Part shown: positions 51,146 to 61,400 of the stretch, in pieces
How positions within the stretch are numbered: position 1 is the stretch's first letter
How the letters are laid out: each line of letters starts with the position of its first letter
Assembly: GCF_003970495.1 (NCBI RefSeq)
Contig: NZ_RXWW01000021.1
Span: 28,374 to 92,373 of the forward strand
Direction of reading: 5' to 3'
Source of the DNA: Staphylococcus pasteuri
Lineage (GTDB): Bacteria > Bacillota > Bacilli > Staphylococcales > Staphylococcaceae
DNA: 64,000 nt
The notes under the pieces: model-generated
Seen by the model: the letters and a program-made list of their open reading frames with translations, nothing else
Told to the model about the DNA's origin: nothing
Databases searched by the model: none
Position numbers and translations under genes: made by a program

Positions 51146-53404
51146 TTATGAAGCTTTATTATTAAATATTGAATTAAAGCTGAATAGACTAGTTAGGGCA
51201 TTTCCGCTTTGTTGGGAACTGCTATTTGAACTATTTGAGCTGTTAGAGCTTGATGAACCATTTGATGATGATCCATTACTTCCATTGCTGTTACCGCTAT
51301 TAGAAGATGTTGATGAATCACTATCACCATGTGTGCTCGCATTAGTTGTATTACTATCTGAATGTCCTTTTACTGATAATGAATCAGGGTCACTACCTTC
51401 AACTGAGCTTGGTTTTTTAAAGTCTTTACCATCTCTTGAAGAAATGTCTGACATGACTTCTTCAAATAGATATTGTGGATATTCTTGTTCAGAATGTCCT
51501 ACGAAAGAGTTAGTTCCGTATTCTTTAACTTTGTTGAAGCCCATCCACACTGACATAGTGTATTGAGGTGAGAATCCGTTGATCCAAACATCTTTGGCTG
51601 CATTATCAGGTAAGTTATATTGACTATAAACTTCAGCACCGTAAGTACCAGTACCTGTTTTAGCACCCATATTAACACCAGATACGCCGTGACCATAAGC
51701 TGAACCATAGGCTTTAAATGTACCTTTAAGCATTTCAGCTAACATATAGGCTGTAGAATCTTTCATTGCTTTATGGCTAGTATGATCATATTCAATAGTG
51801 TCACCATCGTGAGTAACAACTTTTTGAATTGAATGAGCATTGTTATAAGTACCACCATTTGCTAATGAAGCAAATGCAGATGCTAATTGAGTTGGTGAGA
51901 ATTCTGATGAAGAACCACCAAGTACTTCAGATGGTCCAATTTTACCATCGTAATCTAAACCAACTTTAGATGCGAATTTCTTAGGTGCATCGTTACCTGC
52001 GCTAGATTTAGTTTGTTGCCAAGTTTTAAGGGCAGGGATGTTGAAACTTTGTCTTAATGCATCATATGCAGAGACAGTTCCGTGACTCTTCGTATCATAG
52101 TTTCGGAATGTTGAACCGTCTACTTGATATGAAGATTCGTCTTGAATAGCATGATTAGTTGCCCAATTCATGTTTTCAATAGCTGGACCATAAGCTAAGA
52201 ATGGTTTTAATGATGAACCAGTAGGATGTGGATCTGTAGCTTGGTTTCTGTCAACGACGTCTTTATAATTACGTCCACCAGAAATGGCTACTAAACCACC
52301 AGTTTTACTATCTAAGATAGTAGCACCAACTTGTTGGTCATCGTTTTTGTAGAAGCTACCATTGTTAATCTTATCCTGAAGCGTTTGTTGAACATCTTTA
52401 TCCATATTTGTATAGATCTTAATACCACTTTGAAGAACGTTACCTAAGTTTTCTTTCTTGAAGTGTTTGTTATTCATTAATTCTGATTTAACAAAGTTCA
52501 CATAAGATGCTAACTCTGGGTTTTTATCTTCTGTAGTATTTTGACGTTCTTTATCACTTCTTTGAACTAAGTTAGCTTTAACATCGATTTTCTTAGCTTT
52601 CTCATATTCTTTATCGCTTATTCTATGATGATAATGCATTAAGTATAATACAGTGTCTTTACGATCTTCAGCTTGTTTAGGATGATCGTAAATATTGTAA
52701 TTATTTGGTACTTGAGGTAAGCCGGCTAGGTAAGCTTCTTCAGCTAAGTTTAAATCTTTAAGGTCTTTATTAAAGTAATACTTAGCAGCAGCTTTAACAC
52801 CAGTTACACCATCAGAGTAGTAAATTTTATTCAAGTAAACTTGGAATATTTCATCTTTACTGTACTCTTGTTCTAATCGGTATGAAAGGTAAGCTTCTTG
52901 AGCTTTACGACCGATAGATTTTTGTTGTGATAAGAATGAATCTTTAACAACTTGTTGAGTTAAGGTAGAAGCACCTTGAGCCCCAAATCCACCAGTTAAG
53001 TTTTTACCTATTGCACCGAATAGACGTTTATAGTCCAAAGCACCGTGATCATAGAAGCGATTATCTTCTGTAGCTAAGACGGCATCTTTCATACTTTGTG
53101 GTACATCTTTGATATTCACATGTTCATGACGTTGACCATAATCTAACGTCTTAACTAAGTCACCGTTTTTATCATAAATCTTAGCAGGGATAGGATCCTC
53201 TAACTTAGATTCAGTGAATGCAGGTGCTTTCCATGCGTAATATGCAAATAGTAAGATACCGAGTAACAATAGAACAATAAAGGCAATAAACATAAAGCCA
53301 ATAATCTTAATAATCGTTCTCTTCACATTTCTATTCTTTTTTTCGTCGGACTTCCCATTATTGCCTTTATTTTTAGGCTGAGAAGACCCTTTGTTTTCCG
53401 TCAT
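51146..53404 (-). CDS. pbp2: Penicillin-binding protein 2, class A transglycosylase/transpeptidase
   Basis: 752-residue bifunctional cell-wall synthase. It has a basic cytoplasmic tail, one membrane helix (~32-57), a glycosyltransferase (GT51) domain with catalytic Glu113 in [11 protein letters not shown] and GASTLTQQ at 144-151, and a transpeptidase domain with Ser397-X-X-Lys400, SFN (453-455) and KTGTG (582-586). From ~residue 670 it ends in an unusually Ser/Asn/Gly-rich tail of about 65 residues before a short hydrophobic end. S. aureus PBP2 is, from memory, some 25 residues shorter. It follows recU with a 4-nt overlap. Confidence 0.95.
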   Translation of the reverse strand: MTENKGSSQPKNKGNNGKSDEKKNRNVKRTIIKIIGFMFIAFIVLLLLGILLFAYYAWKAPAFTESKLEDPIPAKIYDKNGDLVKTLDYGQRHEHVNIKDVPQSMKDAVLATEDNRFYDHGALDYKRLFGAIGKNLTGGFGAQGASTLTQQVVKDSFLSQQKSIGRKAQEAYLSYRLEQEYSKDEIFQVYLNKIYYSDGVTGVKAAAKYYFNKDLKDLNLAEEAYLAGLPQVPNNYNIYDHPKQAEDRKDTVLYLMHYHHRISDKEYEKAKKIDVKANLVQRSDKERQNTTEDKNPELASYVNFVKSELMNNKHFKKENLGNVLQSGIKIYTNMDKDVQQTLQDKINNGSFYKNDDQQVGATILDSKTGGLVAISGGRNYKDVVDRNQATDPHPTGSSLKPFLAYGPAIENMNWATNHAIQDESSYQVDGSTFRNYDTKSHGTVSAYDALRQSFNIPALKTWQQTKSSAGNDAPKKFASKVGLDYDGKIGPSEVLGGSSSEFSPTQLASAFASLANGGTYNNAHSIQKVVTHDGDTIEYDHTSHKAMKDSTAYMLAEMLKGTFKAYGSAYGHGVSGVNMGAKTGTGTYGAEVYSQYNLPDNAAKDVWINGFSPQYTMSVWMGFNKVKEYGTNSFVGHSEQEYPQYLFEEVMSDISSRDGKDFKKPSSVEGSDPDSLSVKGHSDSNTTNASTHGDSDSSTSSNSGNSNGSNGSSSNGSSSSNSSNSSNSSSQQSGNALTSLFSFNSIFNNKAS

Positions 53405-54027
53405 ACGCGGTCCTCACTTTCATCTAATATCAACTTATCAACTGCTTTGAGGTAATTCAATCTAGGTTGATACTGATAAGGAATATGGTAACCATTTTTT
53501 CGTAATTCTTCAACTGTTATCGATTTTTTAATATCTTTTTTGTATCTATCCCAAAAGAATTCAAATTTAGAATAGGGTAATAGATAAACTTCATCAAGTG
53601 ATTTAAATCTTATCATTAAAAAAACAATACCTCGTTGTTGGTATGTGTTCTTCATATGATCAACTTGATGATTATGGATATTATTCAAGGGGAAAGAAGT
53701 TTTATTCTTCGTTTCCTTTGCTTCAAAATCGATATAATAGCCATTATAGACACCATTATAATCTGTTGTTGAAGGCGTACGAAAATAAGCTTCATTTATC
53801 ACAGCTTTACTCCGTTTTGGATAGTGAACATTGACTATCTGTACAGGAGTAGGTTTCTTGTGAATGACTGCGATGCCACTTTTTAAATAGTAAGCATTAG
53901 AATGCTCAATATCTTTTTCCAGTGACATACCTCGTCCACCATATTCAATATTACTTGAGTATGATGACGATTTGCGTCCGTCCAAAGTCTTATTTTCTTT
54001 GTATGGTTGACCATTAGGATAATTCAT
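53401..54027 (-). CDS. recU: Holliday junction resolvase RecU
   Basis: 208-residue PD-(D/E)XK nuclease that cleaves Holliday junctions during recombination and segregation. The active-site core [20 protein letters not shown] (~93-112) is complete. I placed the start at the ATG at 54027 (MNYPNGQPY), the family N-terminus. The ribosome-binding site is weak (GTGGTG), and a longer in-frame start at 54093 has a hydrophobic, non-homologous lead. It overlaps pbp2 by 4 nt, the conserved recU-pbp arrangement. Confidence 0.93.
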   Translation of the reverse strand: MNYPNGQPYKENKTLDGRKSSSYSSNIEYGGRGMSLEKDIEHSNAYYLKSGIAVIHKKPTPVQIVNVHYPKRSKAVINEAYFRTPSTTDYNGVYNGYYIDFEAKETKNKTSFPLNNIHNHQVDHMKNTYQQRGIVFLMIRFKSLDEVYLLPYSKFEFFWDRYKKDIKKSITVEELRKNGYHIPYQYQPRLNYLKAVDKLILDESEDRV

Positions 54028-54349
54028 ATATTTCACCACACAAGTCTGGTAGTAAACTGCGATTATTATACACAAGATTTTACAATTAACCAAACTTTTA
54101 TAAAATTAATGCATTTTTCACTAACCTAAAATACATCAAACCTTATTTTAACGTGCTTTCATTAAATAAACAATAAAAATAGACACATTTATTTCCTTTG
54201 TATGCTTATTTAACACGTTTATTTTTATATAAAGCATAGTAAACAGGTAGTTTTTTTATTTAACGTGCAATTTATAACTATAAAAACAATACGTCACGTA
54301 TGACGGGGGATAAACAATATGATAGATTAATAATGTAGGAGGCTACTAG
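54028..54349. promoter_or_regulatory. Divergent intergenic region recU / yppE with repeated motif
   Basis: 322 bp, very AT-rich, with no gene. Three related motifs occur: TTATTTTAACGTGC (54143-54156), TTATTTAACACGT (54206-54218) and TTATTTAACGTGC (54256-54268). Closer to yppE a small inverted repeat CGTCA-CGTA-TGACG is followed by GGGGG. A TATGAT (54318-54323) may be the -10 for yppE. Function of the motifs is inferred from repetition only. Confidence 0.4.
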
Positions 54350-54682
54350 ATGTTAGATATCATTAAAAATTTAATATTAGAAGTCAATCATATGGGCCAA
54401 AAATATGAACGAGTTAGAGAAAAAGAGGAAGACGAAGATTTTCATAAAGTTGTAGAACCATATGTTCGAAATATAGATACACAGCTCAATCAACTGAGAA
54501 ACTATGAACAATCACTCGTTAATACTACATATATGAACAAGAAGAAAGTTGATTTATTATTTAAAAATATTGAAGAACTTTCCGTAGAATGCCATTTTAA
54601 ACGAACAAGTCGAAAGCTTTTTACAGAAAAAATTAAAGCTGTACAATATGATTTGAATAATATTTTAAAATATAATGTTTAA
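54350..54682 (+). CDS. YppE-like DUF1798 protein
   Basis: 110-residue helical-bundle protein resembling YppE (DUF1798). It consists of long amphipathic helices such as [20 protein letters not shown] and has no catalytic motif. The function is unknown. It opens the yppE-ypsA-gpsB cluster, divergent from recU-pbp2. AGGAGG precedes the ATG. ypsA begins 11 nt after its stop. Confidence 0.75.
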   Translation: MLDIIKNLILEVNHMGQKYERVREKEEDEDFHKVVEPYVRNIDTQLNQLRNYEQSLVNTTYMNKKKVDLLFKNIEELSVECHFKRTSRKLFTEKIKAVQYDLNNILKYNV

Positions 54683-54693
54683 AGAGGGAAATT

Positions 54694-55260
54694 ATGGTTA
54701 AAACTGTTTATATCACTGGATATAAATCTTATGAATTAAATATATTTAAAGATGATGCTCCAGAAGTTTACTATCTAAAGCAATTTATTAAACATAAAAT
54801 TGTACAGTTATTAGATGAAGGTTTGGAATGGGTATTAATACAAGGTCAGATGGGCATTGAATTATGGACTGCAGATGTTGTTATTGAATTAAAAGAAATA
54901 TACCCCGAACTTAAACTAGGTGTGATAACGCCTTTCGAGGGACATACATCTAAATGGAACGAACAAAATCAAGCTAAGTACATGAATATAATTAACAACG
55001 CTGATTTTACCGAAAGTGTTTTTCATTCTGAGTATCAGGGGCCGTTTCAATTTAAACAAACCGATCAATTTATGTTAGACCATACTGATCAAACTTTATT
55101 AATATACGATGAAGAACAAGAAGCAAGTCCTAAATTTTTTAAATCTATGTTAGTTGATTTTATGGAAAAAACAAACTATACTTGTGATATTGTGACGTTT
55201 GATGAACTCACTGACTTCATCAACGACTTGCAGTGGTCTCAAGATCAAAGTTTCGAATGA
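54694..55260 (+). CDS. ypsA: YpsA-like SLOG-fold protein (UPF0398)
   Basis: 188-residue Rossmann-like protein of the YpsA/SLOG group. The glycine-containing [14 protein letters not shown] (~50-63) and [14 protein letters not shown] are the conserved ligand-pocket segments. In Firmicutes YpsA is reported to influence cell division. A nucleotide-derived ligand is suspected for SLOG proteins but not shown here. gpsB, a cell-division gene, starts 10 nt downstream. Confidence 0.85.
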   Translation: MVKTVYITGYKSYELNIFKDDAPEVYYLKQFIKHKIVQLLDEGLEWVLIQGQMGIELWTADVVIELKEIYPELKLGVITPFEGHTSKWNEQNQAKYMNIINNADFTESVFHSEYQGPFQFKQTDQFMLDHTDQTLLIYDEEQEASPKFFKSMLVDFMEKTNYTCDIVTFDELTDFINDLQWSQDQSFE

Positions 55261-55270
55261 GGTGGAAAAA

Positions 55271-55615
55271 ATGTCAGATGTTTCATTAAAATTATCAGCA
55301 AAAGATATTTATGAGAAAGATTTTGAAAAAACTATGGCTCGTGGCTATAGAAGAGAAGAAGTAGATGCTTTTTTAGATGATATCATTACAGATTATCAAA
55401 AAATGGCAGACATGAATAATGAAGTTGTAAAACTTTCAGAAGAAAACCACAAATTAAAAAAAGAACTTGAAGAATTAAGATTACGTGTTGCGACAACTAG
55501 ACCACAAGAGAATAAAAACTTTTCTTCAAATGGTTCTAACAACAACGCATCATCAAACAATGTAGATATTTTAAAACGTATCTCTAACTTAGAAAAAGCA
55601 GTATTTGGTAAATAA
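55271..55615 (+). CDS. gpsB: Cell division regulator GpsB
   Basis: 114-residue DivIVA-like cytoplasmic protein that links division and peptidoglycan synthesis at the septum. The N-terminal membrane-associating domain ([26 protein letters not shown]) is followed by a coiled coil (~40-75), an Asn/Ser linker, and a C-terminal oligomerisation helix [17 protein letters not shown]. The ATG at 55271 has GAGGTGG upstream; the frame extends into ypsA but that part is spurious. Its terminator overlaps the rnpB promoter. Confidence 0.95.
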   Translation: MSDVSLKLSAKDIYEKDFEKTMARGYRREEVDAFLDDIITDYQKMADMNNEVVKLSEENHKLKKELEELRLRVATTRPQENKNFSSNGSNNNASSNNVDILKRISNLEKAVFGK

Positions 55616-55625
55616 TATTTGAATT

Positions 55626-55721
55626 GGTCTAGACAAAGCTTTCTATTAGTGTGAGCGTAACACTTTGTTTCCATTTAGATGGGGATTTAAATTTTAAAAG
55701 GCTTTGTCTAGACCCTTTTTT
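55626..55721 (+). terminator. Long-loop terminator of gpsB, overlapping the rnpB promoter
   Basis: Perfect 14-bp arms GGTCTAGACAAAGC (55626-55639) and GCTTTGTCTAGACC (55701-55714), plus a few inner pairs, close a ~60-nt loop with a small internal hairpin (AGTGT/ACACT). T6 follows (55716-55721). The right arm contains the rnpB -35. Confidence 0.75.
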
Positions 55722-55731
55722 ATGTTATACT
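55704..55731 (+). promoter_or_regulatory. rnpB promoter
   Basis: TTGTCT (55704-55709), 16 bp, and TATACT (55726-55731) preceded by TGT (extended -10). The predicted start, about 7 nt later, coincides with the 5' end of rnpB at ~55739. Confidence 0.7.
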
Positions 55732-55738
55732 CTCAAAG

Positions 55739-56130
55739 GTGATATTTTGGGTAATCGCTATAGTGATATAGAGGAAAGTCCATGCTCACACAGTCTGAGA
55801 TGATTGTAGTGTTCGTGCTTGATGAAACAATAAATCAAGGCATTAATTTGACGGCAACGAAATAACCTACGTTCTTTGAATAGGGTTAGATTAGTTTGAA
55901 AGTGCCACAGTGACGTAGCTTTTATAGAAATATAAAAGGTGGAACGCGGTAAACCCCTCGAGTGAGCAATCCAAATTAGGTAGGAGCACTTGTTTAGCGG
56001 AATTCAACGTATAAACGAGACAGTAACATTTTAAATGTTACAGTAGACAGATGGTTACCACCAACGTACCAGTGTGGCTAGTGCACGTTTAGAGTACAAT
56101 GGAACAGAACATGGCTTACAGAAATATCAC
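55739..56130 (+). ncRNA. rnpB: RNase P RNA, Bacillus type (type B)
   Basis: Catalytic RNA of RNase P, which matures tRNA 5' ends. The ends pair (GTGATATTT at the 5' end with AAATATCAC near 56130). Conserved pieces include GAGGAAAGTCCATGCTC, GAAAGTGCCACAGTGACG, GGTAAACCCCTCGAGTGAGCAA, and the 3' AGATGGTTACCACC with ACAGAACATGGCTTACAG. The ~392-nt length and layout fit type B. The position after gpsB is conserved in staphylococci and Bacillus. Ends are estimated to a few nucleotides. Confidence 0.95.
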
Positions 56131-56139
56131 AACTAGTTT

Positions 56140-56171
56140 AGCTCTCCCATCAAACGGAGAGCTTTTTTTAA
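56140..56171 (+). terminator. Terminator of rnpB
   Basis: AGCTCTCC (56140-56147) and GGAGAGCT (56156-56163) with an 8-nt loop and T7. Confidence 0.92.
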
Positions 56172-56308
56172 TGAGATATTTACTTAAATCAATTTTCCAA
56201 AAATATTTTAATTCACTTTATAAAAATAAATGACAATGTATGATTAAACTTTAAAAGTATCTTTGTTAAAATAAACATAAATTAAATGAATCTAAAGGAG
56301 AACAATGC

Positions 56309-57445
56309 ATGTTTCAATTATTAGCAGTATGTCCAATGGGATTGGAATCAGTAGTAGCTAAAGAAATACAAGAATTAGGCTATGAAACACAAGTAGAAAA
56401 TGGTCGTATCTTTTTTGAAGGTGACGAAAGTGCTATTGTTAAATGTAACTTATGGTTACGTACAGCAGACCGTGTCAAAATCGTTATGGGGCAATTTAAA
56501 GCCACAACATTTGATGAACTTTTTGAAAAAACTAAATCATTACCATGGGAAACAATTATTGACCAACAAGGGAATTTTCCTGTGCAAGGACGTAGTGTAA
56601 AATCAACACTTTATAGTGTGCCAGATTGCCAAGCTATCACTAAAAAAGCCATCGTTGAATGTCTAAAACATGCATATAATGAAAAAGGCTGGTTAAATGA
56701 AACAGGGGCTAAGTACCCAGTAGAAGTTTCTATTTTAAAAGATAATGTATTACTTACAATTGATACATCTGGCTCTGGATTAAACAGAAGAGGTTATCGT
56801 TTAGCTCAAGGTGAAGCGCCAATTAAAGAAACGCTAGCTGCAAGTTTAATTAAATTAGCCAATTGGACTGGCGATACACCATTAATTGATCCGTTCTGCG
56901 GTTCAGGGACTATTGCTATCGAAGCATGTCTAATTGCACAAAACATTGCGCCTGGGTTTAATAGAGACTTTGTATCTGAAGAGTGGAATATCATGCCACC
57001 AAATATTTATGATGAGATGCGAGATGAAGCTGATAAACAAGCTGATTACGATAGAGAGATTCAAGTTTACGCTTCTGATATTGATTCAGAAATGGTTGAA
57101 ATCGCTAAACGTAACGCTGAAGAAGTTGGCTTATCAGATATCATTCAATTCAACGTTAAAGACGTCAATACATTAACGATTGATAGTGAAGAACCTATCG
57201 CTTTAATTGGTAACCCACCATATGGTGAACGTATCGGCGATAGAGAAGAAGTAGAAGAAATGTATCGTTATATGGGTACATTGATGAAACAACACCCATA
57301 TCTATCTACTTATATCTTAACAAGTAATAAAGAATATGAGTTTTTAGTAAATAAAAAAGCAACAAAACGTCGTAAGTTATTTAACGGTTATATTGAATGT
57401 ACTTATTATCAATATTGGGGTAAGAAACCTCAAACGAAAGATTAA
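56309..57445 (+). CDS. THUMP-domain class I SAM-dependent RNA methyltransferase
   Basis: 378-residue protein of the RlmL N-terminal/YpsC group. A ferredoxin-like and THUMP RNA-binding region (~1-160) precedes a Rossmann methyltransferase domain with DPFCGSGTIAIEA (~193-205, SAM motif I). The catalytic NPPYGERIGDREEVEEMY (~302-319) is typical of N2-guanine RNA methyltransferases. The target is probably 23S rRNA, by analogy to RlmL, but is not proven. AAAGGAG precedes the ATG. It lies downstream of rnpB but has its own leader. Confidence 0.88.
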   Translation: MFQLLAVCPMGLESVVAKEIQELGYETQVENGRIFFEGDESAIVKCNLWLRTADRVKIVMGQFKATTFDELFEKTKSLPWETIIDQQGNFPVQGRSVKSTLYSVPDCQAITKKAIVECLKHAYNEKGWLNETGAKYPVEVSILKDNVLLTIDTSGSGLNRRGYRLAQGEAPIKETLAASLIKLANWTGDTPLIDPFCGSGTIAIEACLIAQNIAPGFNRDFVSEEWNIMPPNIYDEMRDEADKQADYDREIQVYASDIDSEMVEIAKRNAEEVGLSDIIQFNVKDVNTLTIDSEEPIALIGNPPYGERIGDREEVEEMYRYMGTLMKQHPYLSTYILTSNKEYEFLVNKKATKRRKLFNGYIECTYYQYWGKKPQTKD

Positions 57446-57466
57446 ATTAATCAAACAGTTCATTAG

Positions 57467-57510
57467 CACTCTCATTGCAACTATAGTAAAGTTGTTTTGA
57501 GAGTGTTTAA
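57467..57510 (+). terminator. Hairpin downstream of the THUMP methyltransferase gene
   Basis: CACTCTCA with an inner CAACT pairs with AGTTG and TGAGAGTG. The following T content is modest, so strength is uncertain. Confidence 0.6.
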
Positions 57511-57517
57511 ATTTAAA

Positions 57518-57546
57518 TTACTGATGAAATTAATAAATAATATAAT
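57518..57546 (+). promoter_or_regulatory. Probable promoter of the NAD(P)-binding protein gene
   Basis: TTACTG (57518-57523) and TATAAT (57541-57546) with 17-bp spacing, 25 nt before the start codon. Confidence 0.55.
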
Positions 57547-57570
57547 CAATAGATGAGAGGAGTAATATAT

Positions 57571-58209
57571 ATGAAGAATATTTTAATTATTGGAGCTAAT
57601 GGTATAGTGGCCATTGAAGCAACCAAAATTTTCTTAGAAAACTCAAATTTTAATGTAAATCTATTTTTAAGAAATGCACACCGTATTCCAGATTATGGTT
57701 CAAACAGAGTAACTGTATTTGAAGGTGACGCTAAAAATCAAAGCGATTTAGAGAAAGCATTAGATAATATCGATATCGTATTCACTGGAACATCTGGTTC
57801 ACTTAATCGTCATGCTGAAACGATTGTAAAAGCCATGGATGCAAAAGGAATTAAACGTTTAATTTTAATTGCTGCCCCAGGAATCTATGATGAATTACCT
57901 GAACCATTTAATGAATGGAACAAACAACAATTTGGCGAGAAACTTAATTTATATCGTCAAGCTGCAGATATAATTGAACAATCAGATTTAGATTATACAA
58001 TTATTAGACCAGGTTGGTTAACTGATAAAAATGAAAACATTTATGAAATCACTACAAAAGATGGCCAATTCGAAGGTACTGAAGTATCTAGAAAAAGTGT
58101 CGCAAACTTAGCAGTACAAATAGCAAAACACCCTGATTTACATTCAAAAGAGAATATTGGTGTATTCAAGCCAGGCACTGAAGGCGACAAACCAGCTTGG
58201 TTTGAATAA
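57571..58209 (+). CDS. NAD(P)-binding protein, atypical SDR/NmrA-like
   Basis: 212-residue Rossmann-fold protein. The glycine motif IIGANGIVAIEATK (~6-19) deviates from the classical TGxxGxxG: the third position is Val-Ala-Ile. RHAETIVKAMDAKGIKRLIL and the YTIIRPGWLTD segment are typical of atypical SDRs acting as NAD(P)H-binding sensors or reductases. No classical Tyr-X3-Lys is seen. The ATG at 57571 follows GAGAGGAG. It has its own promoter and a long-loop terminator and appears monocistronic. The substrate is unknown. Confidence 0.82.
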   Translation: MKNILIIGANGIVAIEATKIFLENSNFNVNLFLRNAHRIPDYGSNRVTVFEGDAKNQSDLEKALDNIDIVFTGTSGSLNRHAETIVKAMDAKGIKRLILIAAPGIYDELPEPFNEWNKQQFGEKLNLYRQAADIIEQSDLDYTIIRPGWLTDKNENIYEITTKDGQFEGTEVSRKSVANLAVQIAKHPDLHSKENIGVFKPGTEGDKPAWFE

Positions 58210-58293
58210 TCCTTCCCTAAATTCATAGGTTTTGAGTAATATATATGATAATATTTTAAGTAATATCATAATCTATGATTATTGGCTTACTCA

Positions 58294-58373
58294 AAAGAGG
58301 TTATGACAAAGTATCTTACATTAAAATTGCGTTTTGGATTTTAAGTCGTTTTGTCTTGACCTCTTCTTTTTTT
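58294..58373 (+). terminator. Long-loop terminator before dynA
   Basis: AAGAGGTTATGACAAA pairs with TTTGTCTTGACCTCTT (two mismatches) around a ~45-nt loop with an inner TAAAAT/ATTTTA pairing. T7 follows. Its shape and sequence resemble the gpsB terminator. Confidence 0.75.
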
Positions 58374-58402
58374 ATCGAAAGAACTAAAGGGGATTAAAAC
58401 GT

Positions 58403-61400
58403 ATGACACACACTGAACAATTAGACATTTTATATAAACTAAAAAAAGAAGTCGAAAAATCAAACAACACTGCTTTATTAAACACAATTAATCAAGTTAT
58501 TAAAAAGGTATACAAAAATCAATTTACTACTTCATTTGTTGGTCACTTTTCAGCAGGTAAATCAACACTAATTAATTTGTTATTAGAACAAGATATTTTA
58601 CCTAGCTCTCCAGTACCGACAACAAGTAATACAGCAATCGTCTCAGTTTCTGATTCAGAAGACATTATTGCGAATTTACCGGATCAACAATATACAAAAT
58701 TAAAAACCTACGACGAAGTAAAACAGATGAATCGCCAAAATATAGACGTAGAGTCTGTAGAAATCAACTTTAAGTCTGATAAATTTGATAATGGCTTTAC
58801 ATTTCAGGATACACCCGGCGTTGACTCTAACGTAGCCACTCACCAAACTACAACTGAACAATTTATGTATACGAGTAACGTGTTATTTTATACTGTCGAC
58901 TATAACCATGTTCAATCAGCGCTCAATTTTCAATTTATGAAACGAATTAATGAAGTAGGTATCCCTGTTGTGTTCATCATTAATCAAATAGACAAACACA
59001 ATGAAGACGAACTTTCATTTGATACGTTTAAATCTAGAGTTGAAAAATCAATTAACGAATGGGAAATTAAATTAGAACATATTTATTATGTAACTAAATT
59101 TGACCATCCTGAAAATGAAATCAAGCAATTATCTGATTATCTCTTATATTTAGACGAAAATAGAGAATCAATGGAAGATTATATTGAACGCACAGTATCA
59201 TTTATTACTGATGCACAATTATCATATATCCAAAATGAAATGCAAAGTATTTTAGAATACTTAAATATTGAAGAAGAAGAATTTGAACAAGCATATTTAA
59301 ATTTCCAACAAACACAATCTGTATCAGAAGAAGCACAATTACTAAATGATAAAGATAAACTAAAGTCTTATCTCAAACAAAAACGTAAAGACATTTTAGA
59401 AAATGCTTATATTATGACTCATGATATGCGAGAACAATTAAGATCGTATTTAGAAAGTAAGGCTACAGATTTTAAAGTAGGTGGATTTTTCAATAAATCT
59501 AAGAAGAAGGAAGAAGCACAAACAGAACGTTTAAACAAAGCAGTTGATATGCTTCAAGAAAAGATAAACACCCAAATTCGCCAACCTATGAGAGAAGATA
59601 TGTCATTTTTAACACGATTTATTAATCAGAAAAATATTAATGAACATATTTTAAATCAGTCTTATGATATACCAAACGATTTAGTTTCTTCTTTATATCA
59701 ACCACAAACAACTATAAGTAATACGTATGTATTAACATTTTCTGATGAAGTGGTTAAAGCAATTAATCAATTTGTTGAACGCCAATCAAATCCATTATTT
59801 GAAAAGGCCATTCAACATGTTCAAGCTAACGAAATAGAAACTGAAGATAGTGAAGCATCAGAAGAATATCAACGATATATGAAATTAAATAATTTGAAAG
59901 AATCGCTAACAACACGCAATTATCAACATTACTATATACATTTAGAAGATTCTTTAGATAAATTAACAGGACGTACTGAAGCTAACTTCACGATTAAACA
60001 ACAAAATGATACAACACATCATCAAAATAGAGATTCAATTCAATCAGAAAGCGATGATGTCTCAAGTTCACAAATTGATATTGAAAAGGCATTAAATGTA
60101 ATCGAAGATATACCGTTATTTGAGCGAACTCAAATGGACATAAAGCAAACATTAACTCGTCTAGATCAAAAAATCACAAAAATTGGCGTATTTGGTACAT
60201 TCAGCGCAGGAAAGAGTAGCTTAATTAATGCCTTATTAGGTGGTCAATATTTAGTAAGTTCACCAAACCCAACAACAGCGGCGACAACCGAATTGACTTA
60301 CGGTGAAAACAGCAGTATTACTTTAAAATCATCAAAGCAATTACTTCAAGAAATTAACCAAATGCTTGAATACTTCAATCAGTCATTCGATTCACTTGAT
60401 GAATTTATTAATAGTGATATAACGCAATTAAAATCAAAATTAGAAAAAAATCAACTTGCGTTTATTTCTGCTGTAGAAAAACATTATGACATGTATATCA
60501 ATATGTTAAATGATGGAGAAGTACATCAAATCGACCAAGATGATGTTAAAAAATGGTCTGCAGAAGATGAATATGCAACATTTGTTAAAACAGTTCATCT
60601 ACAAGTACCTGTTGAATGGCTTAAAGGAAAAATTATTGTCGATTCACTTGGTTTACATTCAAATAACCAACGACATACAAATGAAACAGAACAAATACTT
60701 ACTTCTTCAGATTTAATTTTATATGTTAGTTACTTCAATCATTCATTTACTGACAATGACAAAGCCTTCATTGAACATATGAAAGATATGAATCAGCTAA
60801 ACGAAAATCAAGCTTTCAAAATGATTATCAACGCGGTTGATTTAGCTGAGAGTGAACAAGATTTAGATGCTGTTAAAGATTATGTTGCTGATGCACTTAA
60901 TCAAGTACAGTTACAATCAGACGTTTTTGGTGTATCTAGTCGAGAAGCATTAAAATCTAACGATGAAGGTATCAATCAATTGAAAGAAAGCATTCAACAC
61001 TTTGTCGACATTGAATCTAAGACAATTCTAGAACAACAAATGATTCATCAACTACAACAAATCGACAAGTCATATGTTGAAATGATAGAAGAATTTGAAT
61101 CTAATAAAGACGACATTGCTAAGCGTCAACAAAAATTAGAAACATATAAAGACCAACAAAGACTCGGTCATCAACTGATAGATACAACATCACAATATAC
61201 GAATAATGAAGTTGAAGAACAAGTTTATCATTTAAATTCACGACTAAAACTTCAATTAATGGACGATATTAAATCTGTATATAACAGTCAAATGACTCAA
61301 AATAGTGATTTTAATGAAGAAAAGAAAAATTCGACTAAAATTTATTTAGATCAAATTCATCAAAGACTGTTCTTAGAACAATCATTAATTACTGAAAGAA

